Assembly: GCA_002725175.2 (NCBI GenBank)
Contig: PBQX02000117.1
Coordinates: forward strand, 1 to 15,401
Reading direction: 5' to 3'
Origin: CACKLF01 sp002725175
GTDB lineage: Bacteria; Pseudomonadota; Alphaproteobacteria; Rhodobacterales; Rhodobacteraceae
Length of the DNA: 15,401 bases
This document shows, piece by piece, positions 1-7,394 of the stretch. Below the pieces are notes generated by a model. The model worked only from the letters and a program-made list of their open reading frames with translations, had not been told where the DNA came from and made no database searches. Position 1 is the first letter of the stretch, and every line of letters starts with the position of its first letter. Both the position numbers and the translations under genes were made by a program.

Positions 1-142
1 CTGAAATTTTACCTTTAAATAAAATAGGCTCCTTAAATGTGACCTTGCCTGCAAGAACATCAAAAACAATATACTCAGTTNTTGGCCCTCGNAATTGGCT
101 NCTATTANTNATNGCGGNAAGCTTTTTNTGTTTAATTGCCAT
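1..142 (-). CDS. 5' part of an unrecognised gene, cut by window edge
   Basis: An open frame starts at an ATG (reverse strand, base 142) and runs 47 codons to the left edge without a definite stop. It begins MAIK and includes the stretches RGP, TEYIVFDVLAGKVTFKEP and ILFKGKIS. I do not recognise the family. The N-terminus is basic, with several lysines in the first eight residues, and is followed by alternating hydrophobic residues typical of beta strands. No strong Shine-Dalgarno precedes the ATG, and several N codons lie in residues 5-21, so the exact start and some residues are uncertain. It is divergent from metK across a 98-base spacer. The uninterrupted frame and the sensible amino acid composition are the only support that it is a real gene. 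Confidence 0.4.
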   Translation of the reverse strand, partial: MAIKXKKLXXXXNXSQXRGPXTEYIVFDVLAGKVTFKEPILFKGKIS

Positions 143-240
143 AAATTACAAAAAATTTAATATCTAGGCAAAACNACCTTTACAAACTANCNTATTTTTT
201 GTTCATCATTATATNCTTAANNATTTTAGAGAGGTATTTT

Positions 241-1407
241 ATGGCAGGCAGTTTTTATTTTACTTCGGAATCNGTTTCGGAAGGACACCCAGATAAGCTT
301 TGTGATCGCGTCTCCGACGCCATATTAGATAGTTTCCTAAGCGAAGAAGAGANTGCAAGGGTGGCATGTGAGACTTTTGCTACAACAAACAGACTTGTAG
401 TTGGAGGTGAAGTAGGAGTTTCTGATGAAATTAAACTTGAGAAACTCATGTCATCTATAGAAGGTATNGCTAGAATGTGTGTAAAAGACATAGGATATGC
501 ACAGGCTGGTTTTCATTGGCAGAAACTAACTTTTGACAACCTTTTACACAAACAGTCTGTGGACATTGCTCAAGGAGTAGACCGTGATGGTGCAGGTGAT
601 CANGGAATTATGTTTGGATATGCTGTTAATGAGAATGACAAGTTTATGCCTGCTGCACTTCACTATTCTCATGCTATTTTGAAGCGATTGTCTGAGGTGA
701 GGAAAAATGGCTCNGAGCCGCAATTAGGTCCTGATTCAAAATCTCAGCTGACCTTAAAATATGAAAATGGTAAACCTGTTTCGGCTAGGTCAATTGTATT
801 ATCTACCCAACATTTAGATGAAAAACTTTCATCTCAGGATGTAAGAAATATTGTTGANCCTTACATTCGAGAAATCTTACCAGAGGAATGGATTGGTCAA
901 GAAACAGAGTGGCATATTAATCCAACGGGAAAGTTCGTAATTGGCGGCCCAGATGGTGACGCAGGCTTAACAGGNAGGAAGATCATTGTTGATACATACG
1001 GAGGAGCTGCTCCACATGGTGGTGGAGCATTTTCTGGAAAGGATCCAACTAAGGTCGATAGATCTGCAGCTTATGCGGCTAGGTACCTTGCAAAGAATGT
1101 AGTAGCAGCGGGGCTTGCGGAAAAATGCTGTATCCANTTATCCTATGCCATAGGAATTGATAGGCCTCTATCAATATTTGCTGAAACTTATGGAACAGGA
1201 ACAGTCTCACGTGAATTAATTGAAANGGCAATAAGTGAATCTATGGATCTTTCTCCTAAAGGNATAATAGATCATTTAAGGTTGAGGAGGCCAATTTATT
1301 CTAGAACAGCAGCTTATGGACATTTTGGAAGGGATCCTGAATCTGACGGTGGCTTTAGTTGGGAGAAGTTGGATTTAATTGACGAAATTAAATCAAATTC
1401 AAGGTAA
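241..1407 (+). CDS. metK: S-adenosylmethionine synthase (methionine adenosyltransferase)
   Basis: Makes S-adenosylmethionine from methionine and ATP in the cytoplasm, releasing phosphate and pyrophosphate. The 388-residue product has the usual family length. Visible signatures are GHPDK at residues 15-19 (ATP-binding His), the first family signature GAGD-GIMFGYA from residue 117, and the glycine-rich loop GGGAFSGKDPTKVDRSAAY from residue 260. The chosen start is the ATG at 241 (MAGSFYFTSE), with a Shine-Dalgarno-like AGAGAGG at about 229-235. An in-frame ATG at 199 would add 14 residues (MFIII...) with no family resemblance and is rejected. The gene heads the plus-strand run, 32 bases before trmB. 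I saw no recognisable SAM riboswitch in the 98-base upstream spacer. A handful of N codons leave single residues undefined. Confidence 0.97.
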   Translation: MAGSFYFTSEXVSEGHPDKLCDRVSDAILDSFLSEEEXARVACETFATTNRLVVGGEVGVSDEIKLEKLMSSIEGXARMCVKDIGYAQAGFHWQKLTFDNLLHKQSVDIAQGVDRDGAGDXGIMFGYAVNENDKFMPAALHYSHAILKRLSEVRKNGXEPQLGPDSKSQLTLKYENGKPVSARSIVLSTQHLDEKLSSQDVRNIVXPYIREILPEEWIGQETEWHINPTGKFVIGGPDGDAGLTXRKIIVDTYGGAAPHGGGAFSGKDPTKVDRSAAYAARYLAKNVVAAGLAEKCCIXLSYAIGIDRPLSIFAETYGTGTVSRELIEXAISESMDLSPKXIIDHLRLRRPIYSRTAAYGHFGRDPESDGGFSWEKLDLIDEIKSNSR

Positions 1408-1439
1408 ATTAATGGCANATCTTTTCTGAANTTTTCACT

Positions 1440-2132
1440 ATGTATGGTAGAACTAAAGGCCGAAGATTAAGTAAAAAACAAAAATTATTTTTAAGAAATC
1501 ATGGTAAGGATTTGATTTTTGATGATGGAAAAATGGAGGAATTTCTTTACGAAACCTTTGGACCTAAAGAAAATATTTTTGATAACAAAAAAGTTTATCT
1601 TGAAATAGGTTTTGGATCAGGAGAGCATTTAGCTCATAAGGCCGAAAGACATAAGGAATCAAAATTCATAGGATGCGATTACTACCTTAACGGCATAGCT
1701 TCCACTGTAATAAAAATTTCTGAAAAAGAGCTCAGTAATGTCAGTTTATTCAATGGGGACGCGATTAAACTTTTGNATAAAATACCCAATAAGAGCCTTT
1801 ATGAAGTATATTTGCTATATCCAGATCCTTGGCCAAAAGTTAGACACNTAAAACGTAGATTTATTAGTGATCAAAATTTGCGCCTATTGGCTTCTAAATT
1901 AATTGATGGTGGAGTACTTAAGGTTGTAACGGATTCAGATNTATATTTTNCACATATAAAGTCGGTAGTATTGACTCAAAAAANTTCTAAAANTTTTTCT
2001 TTTAAAGGGTNGGATTTTTCTCANCCTTGGAAAGNTTGGCATTCAACAAAATATGAAGAAAAGGCTAAAAAAGCTGGACGACGGTCTTATTACATGGTTT
2101 TAAAGAAGANTATTGTAANTTCACACATTTGA
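1440..2132 (+). CDS. trmB: tRNA (guanine-N7-)-methyltransferase
   Basis: Methylates N7 of guanine 46 in the variable loop of many tRNAs, using SAM made by the product of the adjacent metK. The product is 230 residues, normal for the family. The SAM-binding glycine motif GFGSGE is at residues 57-62, followed by FIGCDYYLNGI (second SAM-binding strand) and NGDA at 105-108. The diagnostic PDPWPK lies at 128-133, followed by RH-KRRF. A C-terminal T-YE-KA motif fits the family substrate-recognition end. The N-terminus YGRTKGRRLSKKQ resembles the basic start of alphaproteobacterial TrmB. No strong ribosome-binding site precedes the ATG, so translation may depend on coupling to metK 32 bases upstream. 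About ten N bases cluster in the last 200 bases, leaving several residues near the C-terminus unresolved. Confidence 0.95.
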   Translation: MYGRTKGRRLSKKQKLFLRNHGKDLIFDDGKMEEFLYETFGPKENIFDNKKVYLEIGFGSGEHLAHKAERHKESKFIGCDYYLNGIASTVIKISEKELSNVSLFNGDAIKLLXKIPNKSLYEVYLLYPDPWPKVRHXKRRFISDQNLRLLASKLIDGGVLKVVTDSDXYFXHIKSVVLTQKXSKXFSFKGXDFSXPWKXWHSTKYEEKAKKAGRRSYYMVLKKXIVXSHI

Positions 2133-2154
2133 AATTGGTTTCGTAAAATCAGGG

Positions 2155-3474
2155 ATGAATATNAGGCAAAGAAATAAACCACATGAGCCGCTTTCTGGTA
2201 AAATTAGTATTCCAGGAGATAAATCAATTTCCCATAGAGCAATCATTTTTAGCTCGATGGCTATAGGGGTTTCAAGGATTGATGGTCTGTTGGAGTCTGA
2301 TGACATAATTTCTACAATTAACTGCATGAAGAAATTAGGCGCTCGAATTTCGAAAAGAAAAGACGGAATTTGGGAGGTTTTTGGAGTTGGGGTAGGAGGT
2401 TTTTCTGAGCCNGAAAATATTATTGATCTTGGNAATTCTGGCACATCTGCACGTTTAATATCTGGTGCGGTNTGCACCTCTCCAATTAANTNTTTTTTTA
2501 CTGGAGATGATAGTTTAAGGAAAAGGCCAATGGATAGAATAATTGACCCGCTNACAAAGTTTGGAGCAGATTTTGTTGCAAGGGAAAAATCTCTTCTGCC
2601 AATTTGNATANTAGGAGCTAATGATCCGGTAGGNATAGATTTTACTGGCAAAGTTGCGTCTGCTCAAGTTAAGTCCGCTATACTGATAGCTGGATTAAAT
2701 GCTATAGGCGAAACTCGATATATTGAAAGTGTTCATACCAGAGATCATACGGAAAGAATGCTTTCAACTTTNGGTGCTGAAGTAGAAATAAGCCAGTTAA
2801 CTGACTCAAAGTGTATTAANATAAAGGGNTTAGCTCAGTTAGATCCTCAAGAGNTTTCTATCCCGGGAGACCCTTCCTCAGCAGCTTTTCCAATGTGTGC
2901 AGCATTAATGGTCAATGGNTCAGAAATAACAATACCNAATATATGNCAAAATCCAACAAGAATAGGCTTGCAAGANACANTATGTGAAATGGGNGCGGAT
3001 ATATCTGTTGAAAATAAGCGGATTTNTGGTGGNGAGCCTGTTGCGGATTTGTCAGTTCGTTTTGGNCCTCTGAGAGGTGTAANTGTTCCACCTGAAAGAG
3101 CTCCATCAATGATTGATGAATACCCTATTCTAGCTATTCTAGCCTCTACGGCTGAGGGGAAGACTATTATGAAGGGTATTAAAGAGTTAAGAGTAAAGGA
3201 GAGTGATAGAATAAAGGCGGTATCTGATGGTTTAAGGCAAAATGGAATAGAAATTGAAGAGACTGAAGATTCTTTAACAGTTTTTGGAAAACCAGNCTCA
3301 ATATCTGGAGGTTCTTTNGTTAAAACTTACTATGATCATCGNATTGCAATGTCATTTTTGTGTTTGGATTTAGTAGCTAAAGAGCCTGTAAGAGTTGATA
3401 GTTTNAGTTCAATTAATACAAGTTTTAAAGAGTTTCTTAGCNCTATGAAAAAAATTGGAGCAAAATTTGATTAA
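2155..3474 (+). CDS. aroA: 3-phosphoshikimate 1-carboxyvinyltransferase (EPSP synthase), class II-like
   Basis: Joins phosphoenolpyruvate to shikimate-3-phosphate, the sixth step of the shikimate pathway to chorismate and thus tryptophan. Of 439 residues, the visible family motifs are PGDKSISHRA at 20-29, LGNSGTSARL at 92-101, GDDSLRKRPM, SAQVKSA, a P-loop-like PGDPSSAAF, IDEYPILA with catalytic Asp321, RVKESDR with Glu349, and DHRIAMSF from Asp394. Stretches such as TRDHTE-ML, NPTR-GL and ERAPSMIDEYPILA closely follow the CP4-like class II enzymes of alphaproteobacteria, from my memory of that family. Unlike CP4, the residue in the PEP-site loop is Gly96, not Ala. The ATG at 2155 has AGGG just upstream. 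The gene sits 22 bases after trmB and 15 before cmk, consistent with one operon. It holds many N bases, mostly at third codon positions. Confidence 0.97.
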   Translation: MNXRQRNKPHEPLSGKISIPGDKSISHRAIIFSSMAIGVSRIDGLLESDDIISTINCMKKLGARISKRKDGIWEVFGVGVGGFSEXENIIDLXNSGTSARLISGAXCTSPIXXFFTGDDSLRKRPMDRIIDPXTKFGADFVAREKSLLPIXIXGANDPVXIDFTGKVASAQVKSAILIAGLNAIGETRYIESVHTRDHTERMLSTXGAEVEISQLTDSKCIXIKXLAQLDPQEXSIPGDPSSAAFPMCAALMVNXSEITIXNIXQNPTRIGLQXTXCEMXADISVENKRIXGXEPVADLSVRFXPLRGVXVPPERAPSMIDEYPILAILASTAEGKTIMKGIKELRVKESDRIKAVSDGLRQNGIEIEETEDSLTVFGKPXSISGGSXVKTYYDHXIAMSFLCLDLVAKEPVRVDSXSSINTSFKEFLSXMKKIGAKFD

Positions 3475-3489
3475 AATTTGTAGTGTTAA

Positions 3490-4131
3490 ATGGGTTTAGT
3501 TTTAGCTGTCGATGGACCAGGTGGTGCCGGGAAAGGAACANTCTGTCACATAGCGTCAAAAATNCTAGGGTACCCTTATTTAGATACAGGTCTACTTTAT
3601 AGGGCGGTTGCTTTAAAANTAGTTGCTAAAAATGTTACAAATATAGAAAGCCACGCAATAGAATTTGCAGGGACCTTGAAACTANAAGATTTGAATAAAG
3701 NTGGCTTAAGAGATCCTGAAGTATCTAATTTATCAAGTAAGATAGCAATAATACCTGAGGTANGAGAAAGGCTTNTAAGTTTTCAAATTGAATTTTCAAG
3801 GGACTCTAGGGGAGCTATTCTAGATGGAAGGGATATAGGTGCAAGGGTTTGCCCAAATGCTGACATAAAATTTTATATTACGGCATCTTTAGAAGTTAGA
3901 GCAAAAAGGAGGTGGATTGAAACTATTAAGTTAAACCCTTCTGAAACACTAAGTAAGGTTAAAGCTGATTTGATGAAAAGAGATACTAGAGATCGAAGTC
4001 GTTCTTTAGCTCCTTTANTAAAAGCTGAAGATGCGCTCTTGATAGATACGTCAGAATTGACTATAGACGCGTCAGTAAAACTTTTTATCGACGCNGTGAA
4101 TGAAAAATTAAATAATNAGATAGGTTNATAA
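3490..4131 (+). CDS. cmk: Cytidylate kinase
   Basis: Phosphorylates CMP and dCMP with ATP, feeding pyrimidine nucleotides to RNA and DNA synthesis. The product is about 213 residues, typical of the bacterial enzyme. The P-loop GPGGAGKGT is at residues 9-17, LDTGLLYRAVAL follows as the CMP-binding segment, and DGRDIG at 112-117 is the conserved substrate-binding motif. R-RSRSLAPL- near residue 170 fits the LID region. It lies 15 bases after aroA and upstream of rpsA, the order common in Proteobacteria (aroA-cmk-rpsA). The 3' end is uncertain: an N at 4117 (NAG) and another at 4127 (TNA) could each be stop codons, so the true protein may be two to five residues shorter than the frame ending at the TAA at 4129-4131. 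Confidence 0.95.
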   Translation: MGLVLAVDGPGGAGKGTXCHIASKXLGYPYLDTGLLYRAVALKXVAKNVTNIESHAIEFAGTLKLXDLNKXGLRDPEVSNLSSKIAIIPEVXERLXSFQIEFSRDSRGAILDGRDIGARVCPNADIKFYITASLEVRAKRRWIETIKLNPSETLSKVKADLMKRDTRDRSRSLAPLXKAEDALLIDTSELTIDASVKLFIDXVNEKLNNXIGX

Positions 4132-4151
4132 NAAATAAAAATTTAAACAGA

Positions 4152-4171
4152 CCTGGGGNANAACCCCATGG
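4152..4171 (+). promoter_or_regulatory. Hairpin in the rpsA leader
   Basis: The spacer between cmk and rpsA contains TGGGG (4154-4158), a five-base loop with two N bases, and CCCCA (4164-4168). The stem can be extended by CC/GG if T4169 is bulged. It ends 22 bases before the rpsA ATG and has no following T-run, so it is unlikely to be a terminator. In E. coli, S1 represses its own translation through leader structure combined with a poor Shine-Dalgarno. A similar role here is inferred from position and structure only. Confidence 0.45.
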
Positions 4172-4193
4172 CCAGAAATTGAAAGAAATTAAT

Positions 4194-5873
4194 ATGAGCA
4201 CAAATGTATCGATGGCGGAATTTGAAGCCCTTTTAAATGAAAGTTTAGAACTTGAGACTCCTAAGGAGGGTAATGTTGTAAAGGGGAAAGTGATAGCNGT
4301 GGAAGCAGGGCAAGCTATAATTGACATTGGCTATAAAATGGAAGGAAGGATAGATCTNAANGAATTTTCTTTAGCTGGGCAAGATCCAGAATTGGGTGAA
4401 GGAGATACCGTTGAGGTNTTTCTTGAGAGAGTTGAAAATTCCAAGGGCGAAGCGGTTTTGAGTAGGGAAAANGCAAGGCGTGAAGAGGCTTGGGATAAGT
4501 TAGAAAAGGCGNCAAAAACAGAGGAAAAAGTGCANGGGATAATCTTTGGGAGAGTTAAAGGAGGGTTCACAGTTGANCTTGATGGTGCAATAGCCTTTTT
4601 GCCAGGGAGCCAGGTCGATGTAAGGCCAATTAGAGACGCTTCGTCATTAATGAATGTAGTTCANCCTTTTCAGGTTCTAAAAATGGATCGGCGAAGAGGG
4701 AATATAGTTGTTTCAAGGAGAGCCATTTTAGAAGAGTCAAGAGCTGAGCAAAGGGCTGAAGTGGTCGGCAATCTCGCTGAAGGTAAAATTGTTGAGGGCA
4801 TAATTAAGAATATCACTGATTATGGTGCTTTTGTTGACTTAGGGGGAGTAGATGGACTNNTACACGTAACCGATATGGCATGGAAAAGAATAAGTCATCC
4901 CTCAGAGAAATTATCAATAGGTGATAATGTAAAGGTGCAGGTCATTAAAATAAATCAGGATACTCAGAGAATAAGTTTAGGTATGAANCAANTNGAGNAA
5001 GACCCATGGACAAATATTCATGATAGGTTTGCTATNGGCACTAAGCATAANGGTGTAGTAACNAATATCACTGATTATGGTGCTTTTGTGGAATTAGATG
5101 CAGGTGTTGAGGGCTTGGTTCACGTTTCGGAAATGTCATGGACTAAGAAAAATGCGCATCCAGGGAAAATTGTATCAACTAGTCAAGAAGTTGAAGTTAC
5201 AGTACTTGAAATTGACACAGAAAAAAGACGTGTCAGTTTAGGGCTAAAACAGACCACAGGAAATCCTTGGGAAAACTTTGCTTCTAGTAATCCGGTTGGG
5301 ACTAAACTAGAGGGTGAAATTAAGAATATAACAGAGTTTGGTTTATTTATTGGTCTCGACGGAGATATTGACGGTATGGTCCATCTTTCAGACATATCTT
5401 GGGATAAGTCTGGTGAAGAGGCAATTAAGGACTTTACCAAAGGTCAAACTGTTGAGGCAAAGGTCATAGATATTGATGTTGAGAAGGAAAGGGTTTCACT
5501 TTCTGTAAAAGATTTAGCAGATGATCCTTTTACCAACGTTGTAAAGTCTTTAAAGCGAGGTTCAATCGTAACAGCTATAGTTACAGCTGTTCAGGAAAAT
5601 GGAATAGAAGTTGAATATGAGGGGCTGAAATCTTTTATCAGAAAGGGAGATTTATCTAGGGACAGGTCGGAGCAGAGGTCGGAAAGATTTGCCGTAGGTA
5701 ATAAATTAGATGCTAGAGTAACAAATATTGAAAAGAATAATCGTAAAATCTCACTATCAATAAAGGCTCTTGAAATAGCTGAGGAGAAAGAGGCTGTTCA
5801 GCAATATGGATCATCAGATGCTGGGGCTTCTCTGGGTGATATATTAGGAGCTGCTCTAAAAAACAAAGAATGA
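4194..5873 (+). CDS. rpsA: 30S ribosomal protein S1
   Basis: S1 binds single-stranded mRNA on the 30S subunit and helps start translation of structured or weak-Shine-Dalgarno messages. The product is 559 residues, the size of six-domain proteobacterial S1. Six S1 (OB-fold) repeats can be followed at roughly 25-90, 110-176, 196-267, 282-354, 369-440 and 455-527. Domains 3-5 carry the canonical NITDYGAFV or NITEFGLFI strand and a G-V-GL-HVS-type segment. The first two domains are the divergent ribosome-binding pair, as usual. The ATG at 4194 (MSTNVSMAEFEALL) matches family N-termini. A TTG at 4179 in the same frame would add five residues (MKEIN) and is less likely. Only a purine-rich GAAAGAA precedes the ATG, without a strong Shine-Dalgarno, and a hairpin lies in the leader. 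The last 800 bases contain no N. Confidence 0.97.
   Translation: MSTNVSMAEFEALLNESLELETPKEGNVVKGKVIXVEAGQAIIDIGYKMEGRIDXXEFSLAGQDPELGEGDTVEXFLERVENSKGEAVLSREXARREEAWDKLEKAXKTEEKVXGIIFGRVKGGFTVXLDGAIAFLPGSQVDVRPIRDASSLMNVVXPFQVLKMDRRRGNIVVSRRAILEESRAEQRAEVVGNLAEGKIVEGIIKNITDYGAFVDLGGVDGXXHVTDMAWKRISHPSEKLSIGDNVKVQVIKINQDTQRISLGMXQXEXDPWTNIHDRFAXGTKHXGVVXNITDYGAFVELDAGVEGLVHVSEMSWTKKNAHPGKIVSTSQEVEVTVLEIDTEKRRVSLGLKQTTGNPWENFASSNPVGTKLEGEIKNITEFGLFIGLDGDIDGMVHLSDISWDKSGEEAIKDFTKGQTVEAKVIDIDVEKERVSLSVKDLADDPFTNVVKSLKRGSIVTAIVTAVQENGIEVEYEGLKSFIRKGDLSRDRSEQRSERFAVGNKLDARVTNIEKNNRKISLSIKALEIAEEKEAVQQYGSSDAGASLGDILGAALKNKE
4809..5089 (+). repeat. 26-base exact direct repeat within rpsA S1 domains 3 and 4
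   Basis: A 26-base stretch at 4809-4834 recurs exactly at 5064-5089. It encodes NITDYGAFV plus flanking bases in both S1 domains 3 and 4. The flanks diverge at once, so this is a short segment of domain-repeat identity inside the gene. The third copy of the motif, in domain 5 (NITEFGLFI), differs at many bases. Confidence 0.85.
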
Positions 5874-6118
5874 TGAGTATTAAATATTTGGAAAATTTAT
5901 TTTGATCAAAAAATTTCGAATCACTAATGTTAAACTGAAAAGAAATTGGGTCCGGAAACTTACAACTTTTTATAGGAAAACTATTTGTGCCAATATTTTT
6001 TGCTAAAATTCCTAAAAAAAAGTCATTTTTATAAGTAATTTTCTGAAGATAATATGTTGATCTATTTCAATATTTTGAAAAAGATGTTTAACTTTCAGTA
6101 GATTGAGAGAGAGGGCAA
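5874..6118. other. AT-rich spacer between rpsA and ihfB
   Basis: These 245 bases are the longest non-coding stretch in the window. They are very AT-rich, with A and T runs around 5900-5925 and 5990-6035. I see no convincing GC stem followed by a T-run to terminate rpsA. Weak -10-like boxes such as GATAAT at 6048-6053 lack a -35 partner at the right spacing. No open frame with plausible protein composition is present. The region probably holds the ihfB promoter, since the gap breaks an otherwise tightly packed run. Confidence 0.4.
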
Positions 6119-6397
6119 ATGATCAAGTCGGAGTTAGTTCAAAAAATAGCTGAGAAAAATTCACATTTGTCGCATCGCGAAGTTGAAAGATTGGTATCTG
6201 CAATTTTTGATGAGATAACAAATGCATTATCTGCTGGCGGCAGAGTTGAGTTGAGAGGTTTTGGAGCTTTTTCGGTTAAATCTAGGCCAGGACGAGTGGG
6301 AAGAAATCCTCGTACTGGGCAGAAAGTTGAAATTTCTGAAAAGAATGTGCCATATTTTAAGACTGGTAAGTTGCTAAAGGAGCGTTTAAATAAATAG
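6119..6397 (+). CDS. ihfB: Integration host factor, beta subunit
   Basis: One half of the IHF heterodimer, which bends DNA sharply at specific sites in replication, recombination and transcription. The 92-residue length is typical. It shows the HU/IHF fold: an alpha-helical N-terminus, the RGFGAF turn at 46-51, and the DNA-intercalating arm GRNPRTG at 61-67 with the proline at 64. PYFKTGKLLKERLN closes the C-terminal helix. IHF-beta is favoured over HU or IHF-alpha because of the start MIKSELV-KIA and the position directly after rpsA. The rpsA-ihfB order is conserved in Proteobacteria. A strong Shine-Dalgarno GAGAGAGAGGG lies just before the ATG at 6119. It is 14 bases upstream of the LapA-like gene. 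No N bases occur in it. Confidence 0.95.
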   Translation: MIKSELVQKIAEKNSHLSHREVERLVSAIFDEITNALSAGGRVELRGFGAFSVKSRPGRVGRNPRTGQKVEISEKNVPYFKTGKLLKERLNK

Positions 6398-6411
6398 GTC
6401 TGGAGAGAGTA

Positions 6412-6747
6412 TTGCGAATATTTCGTGGCTCTATATATCTTCTTTTCTTAGTTATTCTTATAATATTTTGTTTGGATAATAGAGAGTTAGTTGATTTAAA
6501 GTTGGGATTGAATGCGTTTCCTGATAAAGGAACTATATTAATCCAATTGCCTGTATTTTTAGTTGTTTTATCGGCTATTGCGATTGGATTTATTTTGGGA
6601 TCTCTTTCAGAATTTTTTAGAGGGTACAAGTTCAGAATTGACCATAGAAAATCAATTAAAGATTTATCAAAAATTTCAAGTGAATTGAAAGAGATGAAAA
6701 GTCAAAAAAAATCCCAAAAAGAAGAACTATTGTCCCTTATAAAATAG
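6412..6747 (+). CDS. Small LapA/DUF1049-type inner-membrane protein
   Basis: A 111-residue membrane protein with two hydrophobic helices at about 5-21 and 44-67, joined by a short polar loop (NRELVDLKLGLNAFPDKGT). The second helix contains the LPVFLVVL...IGFILGSL pattern typical of the DUF1049/LapA domain. The tail from about residue 75 is lysine- and glutamate-rich and likely a cytoplasmic coiled coil (SSELKEMKSQKKSQKEEL). In E. coli, LapA works with LapB in controlling LPS assembly. The role of the alphaproteobacterial protein is not clear from sequence. The start is a TTG at 6412, chosen because GGAGAGAG sits at the right distance upstream (about 6402-6409) and the frame then covers the whole first helix. 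Its position between ihfB and trpF matches the usual alphaproteobacterial order. Confidence 0.85.
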   Translation: MRIFRGSIYLLFLVILIIFCLDNRELVDLKLGLNAFPDKGTILIQLPVFLVVLSAIAIGFILGSLSEFFRGYKFRIDHRKSIKDLSKISSELKEMKSQKKSQKEELLSLIK

Positions 6748-6754
6748 CGATCGC

Positions 6755-7393
6755 ATGACAGAAATTAAAATATGTGGATTAACTTGTGAGGACGATATAA
6801 AAACTGTCAATGAGCTAGAAGTNGAATACGCTGGCTTTGTTTTTGTTAAAAAATCAAAAAGATATATAACTCCTGANNTTTCTAANCANCTTGTNTCAGG
6901 ATTAAACCGAAAGATTAAGAGTGTNGCTTTATTTGTAGATGCANATCTTGAAGATATTGAAGTTGTGCTGAATCNGGTTAACTTTGATTACATTCAACTT
7001 CATGGCCATGAAAGCGTCGAAAAAATTAAAGACTTAAGTTTTCGACTTGGNAANCCCATNATTAAATCAATANGTGTTTCCGATTCACTTGATNTGACCA
7101 CGACATCTAGGTACTACTCAGTAGTTGATAANCTTTTGTTTGATGCAAAGCCAAAAATACCTGCAAATCTGCCAGGAGGGAACGGCGAACCCTTCAGCTG
7201 GGAAATTCTAAAGAATATCCAATTTCCCATTCCCTGGATTTTAGCTGGCGGTCTTGATAGTAATAANATTTCGGATGCTCTTAAGCTGTTGTCNCCAGAT
7301 TGTGTAGACGTTTCTTCTGGTGTAGAAGANCATGCNGGTAAAAAGAATTTCAGAAAAGTATCTGCGTTCGTGGATGAGGTTAGGAGTATATGA
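6755..7393 (+). CDS. trpF: Phosphoribosylanthranilate isomerase
   Basis: Catalyses the Amadori rearrangement of phosphoribosylanthranilate to CdRP in tryptophan synthesis. The 212-residue product is a TIM barrel. KICGLT at residues 5-10 carries the general-base Cys7, LFDAKPK carries the general-acid Asp130, and Y-QLHGHE is the conserved fourth-strand motif. PGGNGEPFSWEIL and ILAGGLDSNNI form the phosphate-binding C-terminal part. The ATG at 6755 follows the LapA-like stop by seven bases, and the stop is one base before the trpB ATG, so trpF and trpB are almost certainly translationally coupled. The gene has about 20 N bases, nearly all at third codon positions or leucine first positions. The N positions do not touch the catalytic residues. 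Confidence 0.96.
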   Translation: MTEIKICGLTCEDDIKTVNELEXEYAGFVFVKKSKRYITPXXSXXLXSGLNRKIKSXALFVDAXLEDIEVVLNXVNFDYIQLHGHESVEKIKDLSFRLXXPXIKSIXVSDSLDXTTTSRYYSVVDXLLFDAKPKIPANLPGGNGEPFSWEILKNIQFPIPWILAGGLDSNXISDALKLLXPDCVDVSSGVEXHXGKKNFRKVSAFVDEVRSI

Positions 7394-7394
7394 A

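Noticed and set aside
143..240. Possible SAM-responsive riboswitch before metK
   Set aside because: The spacer is AT-rich with several N bases, and I found no pairing or conserved core resembling SAM-II, SAM-V or SAM/SAH elements.
199..240. Fourteen-residue N-terminal extension of metK
   Set aside because: It translates to hydrophobic residues unlike MetK, contains two N codons, and the ATG at 241 has a proper ribosome-binding site.
2121..2651. 176-codon minus-strand frame opposite aroA
   Set aside because: It is antisense to conserved EPSP synthase motifs and is a by-product of that coding sequence.
5885..5925. AAATTT repeats after rpsA as a terminator
   Set aside because: The stem would be only A-T pairs with no GC core and no ordered T-run, so it is not a credible intrinsic terminator.
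6745..6754. Palindrome GCGATCGC between the LapA-like gene and trpF
   Set aside because: It resembles the cyanobacterial HIP1 octamer but I noticed it only once here, and every gene points to an alphaproteobacterium, so it is taken as chance.
7332..7394. Upstream in-frame extension of trpB
   Set aside because: It overlaps the conserved end of trpF in another frame, while the ATG at 7395 has a well-spaced GGAG and the family-typical N-terminus.
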